In this document: positions 8,504 through 17,441 of the stretch, one piece after another | How positions within the stretch are numbered: the first letter of the stretch is position 1 | Layout: each line of letters opens with the position of its first letter | DNA from: Leucobacter komagatae | GTDB lineage: Bacteria; Actinomycetota; Actinomycetes; Actinomycetales; Microbacteriaceae | DNA length: 64,000 nt | Direction: 5' to 3' | Assembly (NCBI RefSeq): GCF_000834055.1 | Contig: NZ_JXSQ01000014.1 | Coordinates: 23,990 to 87,989, forward strand | The notes under the pieces: model-generated | What the model saw: only the letters and a program-made list of their open reading frames with translations | Database searches by the model: none | Told to the model about the DNA's origin: nothing | Program-made: the position numbers and the translations under genes

Positions 8504-9286
8504 ATGTCGGATCAGGCTAAGCTGCTCGGCGGCCTCCGTGTGCTTGTTCCGCGCGGCGGGATTTGGGGTGACCTTGTGTCGCAGGCGCTGCGGGATCGTG
8601 GCGCACAGACCGTGATCGCGCCGCTCGTGGACTTTTCTCACACGAGCGAGGAAGACAAGCTTGTCGAGGCGCTGAAGGCGCTCGAATCCGGTGAGTTCGA
8701 TTGGATGACGGCGACGAGCGCGACCGTCGCCGACGTGCTCAAGCACCACAATGCTGAGTTTCACGAGCGAACGAAGGTTGCGATCGTTGGCGAAGCGACC
8801 GCCGTCGCGTTCCGCGAGGCAGGCTATCCCGTCACGCTGACCCCCGACGAGGACAACAACACCACCTTCCAGCTTCTCAAGGAGTGGAATGAGATCGACT
8901 CGGGCGAGGTCTTGCGTGTCTTGACGCTCCGCTCGGACGTGGCAACGCCCGTTCTCACGATGGGCCTCATTGAGCGAGGCCACGATGTCACTCAGGTGCT
9001 CGCGTTTCGCACCATTGGAGTGCCGGCCTCCGTGCACATTCGCGAAGATATCGACTCGGGCCGCATCAATGCGATCCTCGTGGCTTCCGCGAAGATTGCT
9101 GAGGAAGTGCGCAAGCAGTTCCCGAAGCTGCCTGAGAACACCCTCGTCGTGTGTGTTGGGGAGAACACCCTTGCCGCGGCTGAGGAACTCGAGTTGTCCC
9201 GCAACGGCATCGACCGGCAGGCCGAGGTCGACGCCATCATCGAAGCGGTCGAGTCCGCAATCGATCACAGCGACATGTTGGACTGA
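8504..9286 (+). CDS. hemD: uroporphyrinogen-III synthase
   Basis: A 260-residue protein of the HemD fold, which cyclises hydroxymethylbilane to uroporphyrinogen III for heme and related tetrapyrroles. Two similar alpha/beta domains are visible. The first starts LLGGLRVLVPRGG, with the typical WMTATSATVADVL strand and VAIVGEATAVAFREAGY. The second carries VLTLRSDVA, the linker VLAFRTIGVP, ILVASAKIAEEV and VVCVGENTLAAAEEL. The ATG at 8504 matches the family N-terminus, although the frame is open earlier. No hemA, hemB, hemC or hemE is in the window. A small gene starts three bases after its stop, so the two are probably co-transcribed. Confidence 0.82.
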   Translation: MSDQAKLLGGLRVLVPRGGIWGDLVSQALRDRGAQTVIAPLVDFSHTSEEDKLVEALKALESGEFDWMTATSATVADVLKHHNAEFHERTKVAIVGEATAVAFREAGYPVTLTPDEDNNTTFQLLKEWNEIDSGEVLRVLTLRSDVATPVLTMGLIERGHDVTQVLAFRTIGVPASVHIREDIDSGRINAILVASAKIAEEVRKQFPKLPENTLVVCVGENTLAAAEELELSRNGIDRQAEVDAIIEAVESAIDHSDMLD

Positions 9287-9288
9287 CC

Positions 9289-9708
9289 GTGGCTCGCGTT
9301 GAGGTGCACACGGACCGGGTGGTTATTCGCCTGACCGCTGCCGAAAAGACGGTCTCTCTCCGTCGCCGCGATATCGTGCTCGATCGTGCGGCGATCCGCT
9401 CCGCGGTCATCACAGAGGATCCGTGGGTGTGGATCCGCGGGATCCGCTCGCCAGGGGCCGGGCTGCCGCGCGGGCTCGCCTACGGAACCTGGCGCACGCG
9501 CGGGGGCAAGGATTTCGTGCTTGCAAGGCGCGGGCGCGAGGCCGTCGTGATCGATCTTGAGGTGCCAGAGAGCGCCGACGAGAACCGTGGCTGGATCGGC
9601 GAGTTCGACACGTTCTCTCGTGTGATCATCTCGACGGTGCACGCCGCAGACCTCGTGCGCGCACTCCGCCTCGACGGCGAAGCGTACGCGGCCGAGACTA
9701 CGCAGTAG
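9289..9708 (+). CDS. hypothetical protein, PH-like small domain
   Basis: A 139-residue soluble protein with a GTG start two bases after the hemD stop. It is rich in beta strands (VEVHTDRVVIRLTAAEKTVSL), has a central Arg/Gly segment (RGIRSPGAGLPRGLAYGTWRTRGGKDFVLARRGREAVVIDLE) and ends in a helix. The order, including the lone FVLARRG-type strand and VVIDL, resembles bacterial PH-like proteins of actinobacteria. No membrane segment is seen. Coupling to hemD suggests co-expression, not necessarily shared function. Confidence 0.6.
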   Translation: MARVEVHTDRVVIRLTAAEKTVSLRRRDIVLDRAAIRSAVITEDPWVWIRGIRSPGAGLPRGLAYGTWRTRGGKDFVLARRGREAVVIDLEVPESADENRGWIGEFDTFSRVIISTVHAADLVRALRLDGEAYAAETTQ

Positions 9709-9735
9709 CCAGGGCCGCGCGCCCGCAGCGTCTAC

Positions 9736-10311
9736 TCAGTCGTTGACGATGATGAGCTCTTCGACGCTCGCACGCGATCGCGGAGCGAGCTCGCGCTCCT
9801 TGAGCGCTTCGGCGAGCTGCTCCGGCACGCCAAGCTTGCCGATGGTCATCACGGAGACGACGCGCAGTTCTGCGCCGAGCTCAAACGCCTCGCTGATCTG
9901 AGCGGCGTCGAAGCCACCCATCTGGTGCACGTAGAGACCCTCCGAGTGCGCCTGCACGGAGAGGTGAGCGACAGCCTGCCCCAGGTCGTATTCGGCCCAG
10001 CGCAGCGGCTCACCGGTCTCGCTCGCCACGACGGCAACGTTCACAACCAGGGCTGAAGCAGCACCTGCCCACTGCGCGTTGAACCCGGCGAGTGCGCCCT
10101 CAATCTTGCCGAACGACTCGCTTCCGCGACGCGCAACGATGAAGCGCCACGGCTGGGTGTTGCTCGCGCTTGGCGACCAGCGTGCTGCCTCGAAGGCGCT
10201 GCGCAGTGCGTCCTCGGGGAGGGCGTGGTCGCTATCGAATGCCCTCGGGCTCCAGCGCTCAGAGAGCGTGCTGAGGATCGGGGTGCTGGTGGTTGCGTGC
10301 TTCGCAGACAT
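9736..10311 (-). CDS. nitroreductase family protein
   Basis: A 191-residue FMN-dependent oxidoreductase. The N-terminal R-x-S-PRAF block and ARWSPSASNTQPWRFIV carry the FMN-phosphate and Asn-Gln-Pro signatures of the family. YDLGQAVAHLSVQAHSEGLYVHQMGGFD is the conserved helix, and VVSVMTIGKLG precedes the C-terminal FMN-contacting loop. The ATG at 10311 has AGGAG five to ten bases upstream; the longer frame to 10410 is not supported. Such enzymes reduce nitro compounds, quinones or flavins with NAD(P)H; the substrate is not evident. It is followed at its 5' side by lysG on the same strand. Confidence 0.87.
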   Translation of the reverse strand: MSAKHATTSTPILSTLSERWSPRAFDSDHALPEDALRSAFEAARWSPSASNTQPWRFIVARRGSESFGKIEGALAGFNAQWAGAASALVVNVAVVASETGEPLRWAEYDLGQAVAHLSVQAHSEGLYVHQMGGFDAAQISEAFELGAELRVVSVMTIGKLGVPEQLAEALKERELAPRSRASVEELIIVND

Positions 10312-10390
10312 GAATCTCCTGGATGAAACGAAAAGGGGGCGTTCGCCCTGCCAAGTGGATTGAACGCCCGATCCGGGCTGCGTATTCCAG

Positions 10391-11290
10391 CTAGCTGAAG
10401 TCGAGCGCATCCCTGGCAGCTGCCGTGATGATCTCCGTGAGCGTGTCGAGCACGGGTGAGTGCAGATTCCATCGCTGCCAGTAGAGCGGGAGTGCGAGCG
10501 ATCGCTCTGGCAGCACCTCGACGAGGGTGCCGGAGGCGAGCGGCGCGGCGCACTGCAGCGCCGGCACCATGCCCCAGCCCATGCCGAGCTCGATGGCCGT
10601 CACGAACTCCGCGGACGAGGGGACGAAGTGCCGCGGCGGAATGCTCGGCTGCTCGGATACACCCGCGTACTCGCGGAGGAAGCGATCCTGAAACATGTCG
10701 TGCCTGTCGAAATCGATGCGCGGAGCAGCGGCGAGGAGCTCCGGCGTCACCCCGTCGGCGAAGTGCTGGCGGTAGAGCGCGGGGGAGGCGACCGGGTGAT
10801 AACGATCCACCCCGATACGGGTCGAGACGCAGCCCGGGACTGGCTCGGGGGTCGCGGTGAGGGCCGCCATCGCGTCGCCGCTGCGGAGGCGCTCGGTCGA
10901 GACTGTCTCGTCTGCCCTGAGCACCTCGAATCGCGCGCCGGTCTCAGCGGCCGCGCGGGCGAGCGCGGGTACGAACCACGTCGCGAGCGAATCCGCGTTG
11001 ATCACGAGCCGCACGAGCGAGCCGCGCGCGCTGCCCTGATCGAGCTCTGCTGAGACGTCCTCGACGACCTGCGCGATCTGCCTCGCCGCCCTGAGCACGG
11101 CTGCTCCTGTCGCGGTGACCGCGACCGGGCGACTGCGCATGAGCAGCACGGAGCCGGTTCGCTCCTCCATGTTCCGAAGCCGCTGGCTCACCGCGGAGGG
11201 TGAGACGTGGAGGAGCCGCGCTGCGCCCTCGAGGGAACCCTCGTCGACGACGGCGGCAAATGTTCTGAGGTGTTCGAGGGGGAGATCCAC
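10391..11290 (-). CDS. lysG: LysR regulator of lysine/arginine export
   Basis: A 299-residue LysR-type regulator of the LysG/ArgP group. The N-terminal winged helix (LEHLRTFAAVVDEGSLEGAARLLHVSPSAVSQRLRNMEERTGSVLLMRS) is intact, and the effector-binding domain follows from about residue 90. In Corynebacterium glutamicum the homologue activates the exporter gene lysE in response to basic amino acids. Here the same divergent arrangement with lysE is present, 90 bases apart, which strongly supports the call. The start is GTG at 11290. Confidence 0.9.
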   Translation of the reverse strand: MDLPLEHLRTFAAVVDEGSLEGAARLLHVSPSAVSQRLRNMEERTGSVLLMRSRPVAVTATGAAVLRAARQIAQVVEDVSAELDQGSARGSLVRLVINADSLATWFVPALARAAAETGARFEVLRADETVSTERLRSGDAMAALTATPEPVPGCVSTRIGVDRYHPVASPALYRQHFADGVTPELLAAAPRIDFDRHDMFQDRFLREYAGVSEQPSIPPRHFVPSSAEFVTAIELGMGWGMVPALQCAAPLASGTLVEVLPERSLALPLYWQRWNLHSPVLDTLTEIITAAARDALDFS

Positions 11291-11297
11291 ACCCCAT

Positions 11298-11313
11298 ATT
11301 AAGCACAGCTAAT
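11298..11313. promoter_or_regulatory. possible LysG binding site
   Basis: ATTAAGC-ACA-GCTAAT is an almost symmetric box in the 90-base gap between divergent lysG and lysE. It contains a T-N11-A core of the kind LysR-type regulators bind. One base breaks the symmetry. Assignment rests on position and symmetry only. Confidence 0.35.
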
Positions 11314-11380
11314 GCTCCGTGAGAAAGTTTCGTGTGGCTGTAGTAGCGGCGAGTGTCGCTGACGCCGTAGCGTCGTCTCC

Positions 11381-11992
11381 GTGATCCTTCCCTTTCTTGT
11401 CGGCCTCGGCAGCGGCCTCTCCCTGATCGTCGCGATCGGCGCACAGAACGCCTTTGTACTCCGGCAGGGGATTCGACGCGAGCATGTGCTGCCCGTCGTG
11501 CTCATCTGCGGCCTCACCGACGCCCTGCTGGAGACACTCGGCGTCGCGGGCATCGGCCTCGTGATCGAGCGCGCGCCCGTGCTGCTTGAGGTCGTGCGCT
11601 GGGGCGGCGTTGCGTTCCTCGTCTGGTATGCGTGGACAGCCGCGCGGCGTGCGGCGAGACCGGAGGCGCTCGTCGCCGCCGAGGGCGGGGAGCCGCGCTC
11701 GCTGAAGAGCGTCGTGCTCGCGTGCCTCGCGATCACCTACCTCAACCCGCACGTCTACCTCGACACGATGGTCCTCATGGGGTCGATCGGCAACGCCCAG
11801 GGAGACCCTGGGCGCTGGTGGTTTGCCGCGGGTGGTGCCATCGCGAGCATCGCGTGGTTCTTTGTGCTCGGTTACGGCGCTCGCGCGCTCACGAGGTTCT
11901 TTGCGACGCCGCGCTCGTGGCAGATCCTCGACGGTGTCGTGGCGGTCATCATGCTCGTCATCGCCGCGAGGCTCGCGTTTGGCGGCATCTGA
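11381..11992 (+). CDS. lysE: LysE-type basic amino acid exporter
   Basis: A 203-residue integral membrane protein with about six hydrophobic helices. The first carries PFLVGLGSGLSLIVAIGAQNAFVLRQGIRREH, the diagnostic LysE/ArgO signature, and a later one carries YLNPHVYLDTMVLMGSIG. It exports lysine and arginine across the cytoplasmic membrane, relieving excess from peptide uptake. The start is GTG at 11381. It is transcribed away from lysG, its probable activator. Confidence 0.93.
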   Translation: MILPFLVGLGSGLSLIVAIGAQNAFVLRQGIRREHVLPVVLICGLTDALLETLGVAGIGLVIERAPVLLEVVRWGGVAFLVWYAWTAARRAARPEALVAAEGGEPRSLKSVVLACLAITYLNPHVYLDTMVLMGSIGNAQGDPGRWWFAAGGAIASIAWFFVLGYGARALTRFFATPRSWQILDGVVAVIMLVIAARLAFGGI

Positions 11993-12056
11993 GCCCTTGG
12001 CGTCCCGGGGGTCGCCTCACGCGCCTTGCGCCGCTGGGCGGGGCTGCTGCGTCAGG

Positions 12057-13103
12057 CTACGCAGTGATCAGGGCGAGGAGCTCGTCAACGTCTTCCTGGC
12101 TCGTGTCGAAGGCGCACATGAGCCGGTACAGTCCGGCCCGACTCGGCCACGCGCCGAACGCGAAGCGAGCCTGGGCGCGCTGCGCAACTTCGTCCGGAAG
12201 CTCAACGAAGACCGCGTTTGACTGCACGGGAAACGCGATCCGCACATCGGGGTTTGCGGCCTTATCGATCCCGGCGGCGAGCCTGGCGGCCATCGCGTTT
12301 GCGTGCGATGCGGATCGGAGCCACAGGTCGCCTCCGTAGAGGGCCTCCAGCTGCGCCGAAGCAAAGCGCATTTTCGAAGCGAGCTGCAGGTTGATCTTGC
12401 GCAGGTATTCCATTCCCGGCGTTGCATCTGGCCGCAATACGATCACGGCCTCCGCTGCGAGCGCACCGCTCTTCGTGCCTCCGAGGCTCAGCAGATCCGC
12501 CCCGGCGTCGCTCGACACCGCTGCGAGGCTGGTCTGCAGGTGAGCGGCAGCCGCGCCAAGACGGGAGCCATCAACGTGGAGCAGCATGTCACGCTCGTGG
12601 GCGTGGTCCGCGAGCTCACGTATCTCCGCTGGGGTGTAGCAGGTGCCAAGCTCAGAGCTTTGGGAAATAGTGACTGCGAGCGGCTGCGCGCGGTGTTTGC
12701 TGCCCCAGCCCCACGCCTCGCGGTCAACGAGTTCTGGGGTGAGCTTGCCGTCTGCTGTCGGCACAGCGAGCAGTTTGAGCCCGCCGGTCTTTTCGGGCGC
12801 GCCTGCCTCGTCGGTGTTGACGTGCGCCGTCGCGGCGCTAATGACCGCACCCCAGCGTGGCAGCGCGGCCTGTAGTGCGAGGACGTTTGCCCCGGAGCCG
12901 TTAAACACGGGGAATGCTTCTGCTTCGTCGCCGAAGAGTCGCTTCGCCGTCGCTTGGAACTTGAGCGTCCACTGGTCCCCGCCGTATGCGACGGTGTGGC
13001 CGACGTTCGCAGCAGCGATGGCGGCGAGCACCTCCGGGTGAATCCCGGCCCAGTTGTCTGAGGCGAAGGCGACTGGGTGCTTGGCTGTGTTCGTATCGGT
13101 CAC
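12057..13103 (-). CDS. ltaE: low-specificity L-threonine aldolase
   Basis: A 348-residue PLP enzyme of the beta-eliminating-lyase fold that splits L-threonine or allo-threonine into glycine and acetaldehyde. Visible are the N-terminal FASDNWAGIHPEVLAAI block, FNGSGANVLAL, the HVDGSRLGAAA segment that contacts the cofactor, and the PLP lysine in SLGGTKSGALAAEA. Family length is normal. It is transcribed alone, convergent with lysE, with about 65 bases between the stops. Confidence 0.9.
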   Translation of the reverse strand: MTDTNTAKHPVAFASDNWAGIHPEVLAAIAAANVGHTVAYGGDQWTLKFQATAKRLFGDEAEAFPVFNGSGANVLALQAALPRWGAVISAATAHVNTDEAGAPEKTGGLKLLAVPTADGKLTPELVDREAWGWGSKHRAQPLAVTISQSSELGTCYTPAEIRELADHAHERDMLLHVDGSRLGAAAAHLQTSLAAVSSDAGADLLSLGGTKSGALAAEAVIVLRPDATPGMEYLRKINLQLASKMRFASAQLEALYGGDLWLRSASHANAMAARLAAGIDKAANPDVRIAFPVQSNAVFVELPDEVAQRAQARFAFGAWPSRAGLYRLMCAFDTSQEDVDELLALITA

Positions 13104-13222
13104 CGTTTCAGCCTAGACCTGTTCGCCTTGGCTGGTGTCGCGGCTGCGCGCACTGCTGCTCGCGCGGTGGGCCGCGAGCAGCGAGGAACTCGGCGCCGCG
13201 GTGGTCGGGCAGCAGCGGCGCT

Positions 13223-14023
13223 TCAGCGTTTGCGCCAGTAGCCGCAGAACTTTACCTGAGCCTTCGGTACCGAGAGCTCGTTCACGAGGTGTTTGCGCCC
13301 GCCGCTCGCGAGGTGTTGCTCGCCGATGATGAACGCTTGGAATCCAGGGTCATCGAGGCCTTCTGAGCCAAGAGAGCGCAACGCGGCGAGCGCCTCCGCC
13401 CCTGGCCGTGAGGTCGCTGCCCGGGTTATCCAGTGCACGCGCACGCCGCTCGGGGCAGCGACGGGCTGCCGGTCGGAGGGGTCTGAGATTTCGATGATGG
13501 CGTCGCCTGTCGTGTCGGCGGGGAGGTCCCGAAGTACTCCGAGCACTGCCGGCAGAGCGGTCTCCTCTCCGGCGATGCGGACGTGCCGAGCGTTCTGCGC
13601 TGCAAAACCGCAGCCCTGGTCGATCAGCCCGACTGTCGCGCCGACGGGAAGCGACGCGGCCCAGGGGCCGGCGAAGCCCTCAGCGCCGTGTGCCACGAAG
13701 TCAATATCGAGCTCGCGCTGCTCGGGGCGGAAGTTGCGCACGGTGAGGCTGCGGATCACGGGCCGCGTCGCCTTCGGGAGCGTGAGGTAGCGGAGGTAGC
13801 CCTTCGTGTCGAAGCGGTCGGAGAGCTGGTCGAAGCGGGTGCCCTCGGCGATGGGGAGCGCAAGCCGCAGCCACTGGTCGAACCCGAGGTGGCGCCAGTC
13901 GGCGAGCGCGTCGCCGGTGACCGTGACCCGGACGAAGCTCTGCGAGATCCGCTCGGCGCGGCTGACTTCGGCGGTCACAAGGCCGGTCGTCGCGTGGTCT
14001 GCGCTGATGTTGGTCGACACCAT
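13223..14023 (-). CDS. siderophore-interacting protein (ferric-siderophore reductase)
   Basis: A 266-residue flavoprotein of the ViuB/YqjH type, which releases iron from imported siderophores with NAD(P)H. The FAD-binding half carries RSLTVRNFRPEQRELDIDFVAHG, and the following GPWAASLPVGATVGLIDQG is typical of the family. The SIP half carries IAGEETALPAVLGVLRDLP and ends with AFIIGEQHLA...VKFCGYWRKR, close to the usual GYWR terminus. No transporter for siderophores is adjacent. The gap upstream (14024-14251) holds only a weak resemblance to an iron box. Confidence 0.9.
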   Translation of the reverse strand: MVSTNISADHATTGLVTAEVSRAERISQSFVRVTVTGDALADWRHLGFDQWLRLALPIAEGTRFDQLSDRFDTKGYLRYLTLPKATRPVIRSLTVRNFRPEQRELDIDFVAHGAEGFAGPWAASLPVGATVGLIDQGCGFAAQNARHVRIAGEETALPAVLGVLRDLPADTTGDAIIEISDPSDRQPVAAPSGVRVHWITRAATSRPGAEALAALRSLGSEGLDDPGFQAFIIGEQHLASGGRKHLVNELSVPKAQVKFCGYWRKR

Positions 14024-14251
14024 TGGGGCTCTTTTCGCTCAGTGGGCTCTGCGGCTGGGAGTGGGGCTCGGGTGCGTGAAGCGGTGGGTGCTGTGGTGTT
14101 GCGGTGAGGCGCGCGAGCGGTGAAACTGGAGCAATCCCGGGGGAGGGGGAGGCCCAGTGTCGGTGCAAGCGGGTAGGTTCATCTCAGGCTAGATCGATTC
14201 ATCTGATGATTCAAGGGGTGCGGGCCGGGTGTCCGTGGGGAAAGGGTGCAC

Positions 14252-14977
14252 ATGCTGCTGAATACGCTCCCGCTGCGGTGGGTGGAGGAGTCGGCGAATG
14301 CGCCTGCGGATCGGGGCGTCTGGTTCGCTCAAATCCCGGCGGTGAAGCAGCTGCTGGACGAGGGCTTGACGTTTGGTGCGCTCACGGTGCTCGTCGGGGA
14401 GAACGGTGCGGGCAAGTCCACCATTGTCGAGGCGATTGCCGCTGCATACGGGTTGAACCCGGAGGGCGGAACCCACAATGCGCGCCACTCGACGGTCGTG
14501 AGCGAGTCCCCGCTCAACGAGCACCTGCAGCTCGCCCGCGGTGCCGGGTCATCGCGGAAGGGCGTGTTTCTTCGGGCAGAGACGATGCATGGGCATTTCG
14601 GTTATCTCCACGCCATCGAGATGGAGGACGGTGGCCCGCGGGGCCTGCATAACTTCCAGAGTCATGGTGAGTCGTTCCTTGAGTTCGTGCAGGCGCGCGC
14701 ATCGATGCCGGGCCTCTGGGTATTCGACGAGCCAGAGTCTGCGCTGTCGTTCACGAGCTCACTTGGGCTGCTCGCGCACATGGTGGCGATCGCCGAAAGT
14801 GGGGCGCAGGTCATCCTCTCGACGCACTCCCCGATCCTCGCGGCGGTGCCGGGTGCCGATATTTATGAGCTCGGGTCGTGGGGGATGCGCCGCAGCACCT
14901 ACGACGATCTTGAGATGGTCGACAGCTGGCGGCGCTTCATGGCAGCGCCAGAGCGGTACCTCAGGCATCTCGAATAA
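14252..14977 (+). CDS. AAA/SMC-like ATPase
   Basis: A 241-residue soluble ATPase with Walker [10 protein letters not shown] at about residues 49-57, a signature-like region [27 protein letters not shown], and Walker [13 protein letters not shown] followed by the LSTHSP switch. This arrangement (DEPESAL, THSP) is that of small stand-alone AAA_15/AAA_21 proteins related to ABC ATPases, not of transporters. Members are proposed to act on nucleic acids or in defence, but here no partner gene is adjacent. The ATG at 14252 follows AAAGGG at five bases; a GTG at 14246 is equally in frame. Confidence 0.75.
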   Translation: MLLNTLPLRWVEESANAPADRGVWFAQIPAVKQLLDEGLTFGALTVLVGENGAGKSTIVEAIAAAYGLNPEGGTHNARHSTVVSESPLNEHLQLARGAGSSRKGVFLRAETMHGHFGYLHAIEMEDGGPRGLHNFQSHGESFLEFVQARASMPGLWVFDEPESALSFTSSLGLLAHMVAIAESGAQVILSTHSPILAAVPGADIYELGSWGMRRSTYDDLEMVDSWRRFMAAPERYLRHLE

Positions 14978-15042
14978 TTGGGGCCCGCCACCCGCTGCGG
15001 CTTGGCGGTTGGGACTGGCGGGATTTGCGGTTTCGTTCTAAA

Positions 15043-15063
15043 CTTGAGTCATATCCACTCAAG
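15043..15063. promoter_or_regulatory. HAIR element (HspR operator)
   Basis: CTTGAGT-N7-ACTCAAG is a perfect HspR-associated inverted repeat, the operator bound by the repressor HspR in actinobacteria. TTGCGG at 15025-15030 and TCATAT at 15049-15054, 18 bases apart, could form the promoter, so the operator would cover the -10 box. It lies 60 bases before clpB, a classic HspR target. Confidence 0.9.
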
Positions 15064-15123
15064 TTTGCGATTCCGGGTGAGAAGCACACGAGTCGCACAG
15101 CCCGCTCATCACGAAAGGACATC

Positions 15124-17292
15124 ATGCAGGCAAACTGGCAGCCGGCCGCAGAAGAAGGCAAGGAAAGTGCGCTCGAGCAGTTCGGCGTGAACCTCACCGA
15201 GGTAGCCCGCTCGGGCAAACTCGATCCCGTGATCGGGCGCGACAGCGAGATCCGACGCGTGAGCCAGGTGCTCACCAGGCGCACGAAGAACAATCCCGTG
15301 CTCATTGGTGAGCCAGGCGTTGGTAAGACCGCCGTCGTCGAGGGGCTCGCACAGCGCATCGTCGCGGGCGACGTGGCCGAGTCGCTCAAGGGTAAGGAGC
15401 TCATCTCGCTCGATATCTCCGCGCTCATCGCCGGCGCGAAGTACCGCGGCGAGTTCGAGGAGCGCATGAAGGCTGTGCTCGCCGAGATCAAGGAATCCGA
15501 CGGCAAGATCATCACCTTCATCGATGAGCTGCACACGCTCATGGGTGCGGGCGGCGGTGAGTCCTCGGTCGCGGCCTCGCAGATGCTCAAGCCCATGCTC
15601 GCGCGCGGCGAGCTGCGCCTCATCGGGGCGACGACGCTCGACGAGTACCGCGAGTACATCGAGAAGGATGCGGCGCTCGAGCGGCGCTTCCAGCAGGTCT
15701 ACGTTGGCGAGCCCTCGGTCGAGGACACGGTCGCGATCCTCCGCGGCCTCAAGGAGCGCTACGAGGCGCACCACAAGGTCACGATCGCAGACTCCGCGCT
15801 CGTCGCAGCCGCCTCGCTGTCGAACCGCTACATCACCGCCCGCCAGCTCCCAGATAAGGCGATCGACCTGATCGACGAGGCCGCGAGCAGGCTGCGCATG
15901 GAGATCGATTCCGCGCCGCTCGAAATCGACGAGCTGCGTCGCGCGGTCGACAGGCTCAAGCTCGAAGAGCTCGCACTGAAGAAGGAAAAGGACGAGGCCT
16001 CGAAGGAGCGCCTCGCGAAGCTCCGCGAGGATCTCGCCGAGAAGCAGACCGAGCTCGCAGGCCTCGAGGAGCGCTGGGAGAAGGAGCGCGCGACCCTGAA
16101 CCGTGTCGGCGCGCTCCGCGAGAAGCTCGACCAGAAGCGCATGGACGCCGAGCGCGCGCAGCGCGAGGGCAACCTCGAGCGCGCCTCGAAGCTGCTGTAC
16201 GGTGAGATCCCCGTCATCGAGAAGGAGCTCGCCGAGGCCGAGAACGCTGAGCTGCAGGGCACCACCGGCCCAGACGGCGAGCCGCGCATGGTGAACGAGC
16301 AGGTCACCGACGAGGACATCGCCGGCGTGGTCGCCGCGTGGACCGGGATCCCCGTCGGCCGCCTCATGCAGGGGGAGACCGAGAAGCTGCTCGCGCTCGA
16401 GCGCGAGCTTGCGAAGCGCGTCGTTGGGCAGCAGGAGGCTGCTGAAGCCGTCGCCGACGCAGTGCGGCGCACGCGCGCAGGGATCGCGGATCCGAACCGC
16501 CCCACAGGCTCGTTCCTCTTCCTCGGCCCGACCGGCGTTGGAAAGACGGAGCTCGCGAAAGCGCTCGCCGAGTTCCTCTTCGATGATGAGCACGCGATGG
16601 TGCGCATCGACATGAGCGAGTACGGCGAGAAGCACTCGGTGTCCAGGCTCGTCGGTGCCCCTCCAGGGTACGTCGGCTACGAGCAGGGCGGACAGCTCAC
16701 GGAGGCCGTGCGCAGGCGCCCCTACTCGGTCGTGCTGCTCGACGAGGTCGAGAAGGCCCACCCCGAGGTGTTCGACGTGCTGCTGCAGGTGCTCGACGAC
16801 GGCCGACTCACCGACGGTCAGGGGCGCACCGTGGACTTCCGCAACACGATCCTCATCCTCACCTCGAACCTCGGCAGCCAGTACCTCGTCGACCCCGACA
16901 TGGCGTGGGCCGCCAAGGTTGACGCCGTGCACGAGACGGTGCGCCGCGCGTTCAAGCCCGAGTTCGTGAACCGGCTCGACGAGATCGTCATCTTCCACCC
17001 GCTCTCGGTCGAGGCGCTCGGCCAGATTGTCGAGATCTCGATCGATCGGCTCCAGGCCCGGCTTGCTGAGCGCAGGCTCACGCTCGCGGTTACTCCCGAG
17101 GCCAGGGCCTGGCTTGCACAGCGCGGCTACGACCCCGTGTACGGGGCGAGGCCGCTGCGCAGGCTCATGCAGCGGGAGATCGACGACAGGCTCGCGCGCG
17201 GCATCCTCGGCGGCGAGATTCGCGACGGCGACGTCGCCCGGATCGGCGTCGCCCCGGACGGCGAGGAGCTCGTGCTGCTGCCGGCCGGATAG
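15124..17292 (+). CDS. clpB: ClpB-type disaggregase lacking the N domain
   Basis: A 722-residue Hsp100 chaperone that, with DnaK, threads aggregated proteins through its hexameric pore. The first AAA module has Walker A GEPGVGKT at 62-69 and the KYRGEFEER pore/arginine region. A ClpB-type coiled-coil middle domain spans roughly 270-400. The second AAA module has GPTGVGKT at 468-475 and the pore loop GYVGYEQGG. Typical ClpB is 850-870 residues; the Clp_N repeats are absent and the protein starts directly before AAA-1. The ATG at 15124 follows AAAGGA and a perfect HAIR box, so heat induction through HspR is expected. Confidence 0.93.
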   Translation: MQANWQPAAEEGKESALEQFGVNLTEVARSGKLDPVIGRDSEIRRVSQVLTRRTKNNPVLIGEPGVGKTAVVEGLAQRIVAGDVAESLKGKELISLDISALIAGAKYRGEFEERMKAVLAEIKESDGKIITFIDELHTLMGAGGGESSVAASQMLKPMLARGELRLIGATTLDEYREYIEKDAALERRFQQVYVGEPSVEDTVAILRGLKERYEAHHKVTIADSALVAAASLSNRYITARQLPDKAIDLIDEAASRLRMEIDSAPLEIDELRRAVDRLKLEELALKKEKDEASKERLAKLREDLAEKQTELAGLEERWEKERATLNRVGALREKLDQKRMDAERAQREGNLERASKLLYGEIPVIEKELAEAENAELQGTTGPDGEPRMVNEQVTDEDIAGVVAAWTGIPVGRLMQGETEKLLALERELAKRVVGQQEAAEAVADAVRRTRAGIADPNRPTGSFLFLGPTGVGKTELAKALAEFLFDDEHAMVRIDMSEYGEKHSVSRLVGAPPGYVGYEQGGQLTEAVRRRPYSVVLLDEVEKAHPEVFDVLLQVLDDGRLTDGQGRTVDFRNTILILTSNLGSQYLVDPDMAWAAKVDAVHETVRRAFKPEFVNRLDEIVIFHPLSVEALGQIVEISIDRLQARLAERRLTLAVTPEARAWLAQRGYDPVYGARPLRRLMQREIDDRLARGILGGEIRDGDVARIGVAPDGEELVLLPAG

Positions 17293-17441
17293 GTCGAGCT
17301 GGGGTGCCCGGAACATCACATGGGGTGGCCGGGCGCCCCGCGCAGCCGACCGAACCGATCACCGAATATTCATCACAAAACGGTAACGGACTCCGGTAGG
17401 GTGGGTGCACCGCGTGACGCTGCGCGGCGTGAGGAGCACCA

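Noticed and set aside
14165..14190. DtxR/IdeR iron box before the siderophore-interacting protein
   Set aside because: GTAGGTTCATCTCAGGCTAG matches the 19-bp consensus in too few positions and lies 150 bases from the start; not listed as a feature.
15109..17319. 736-codon open frame on the strand opposite clpB
   Set aside because: It is a GC-driven shadow of clpB; the protein has no fold-like pattern and clpB itself is unambiguous.
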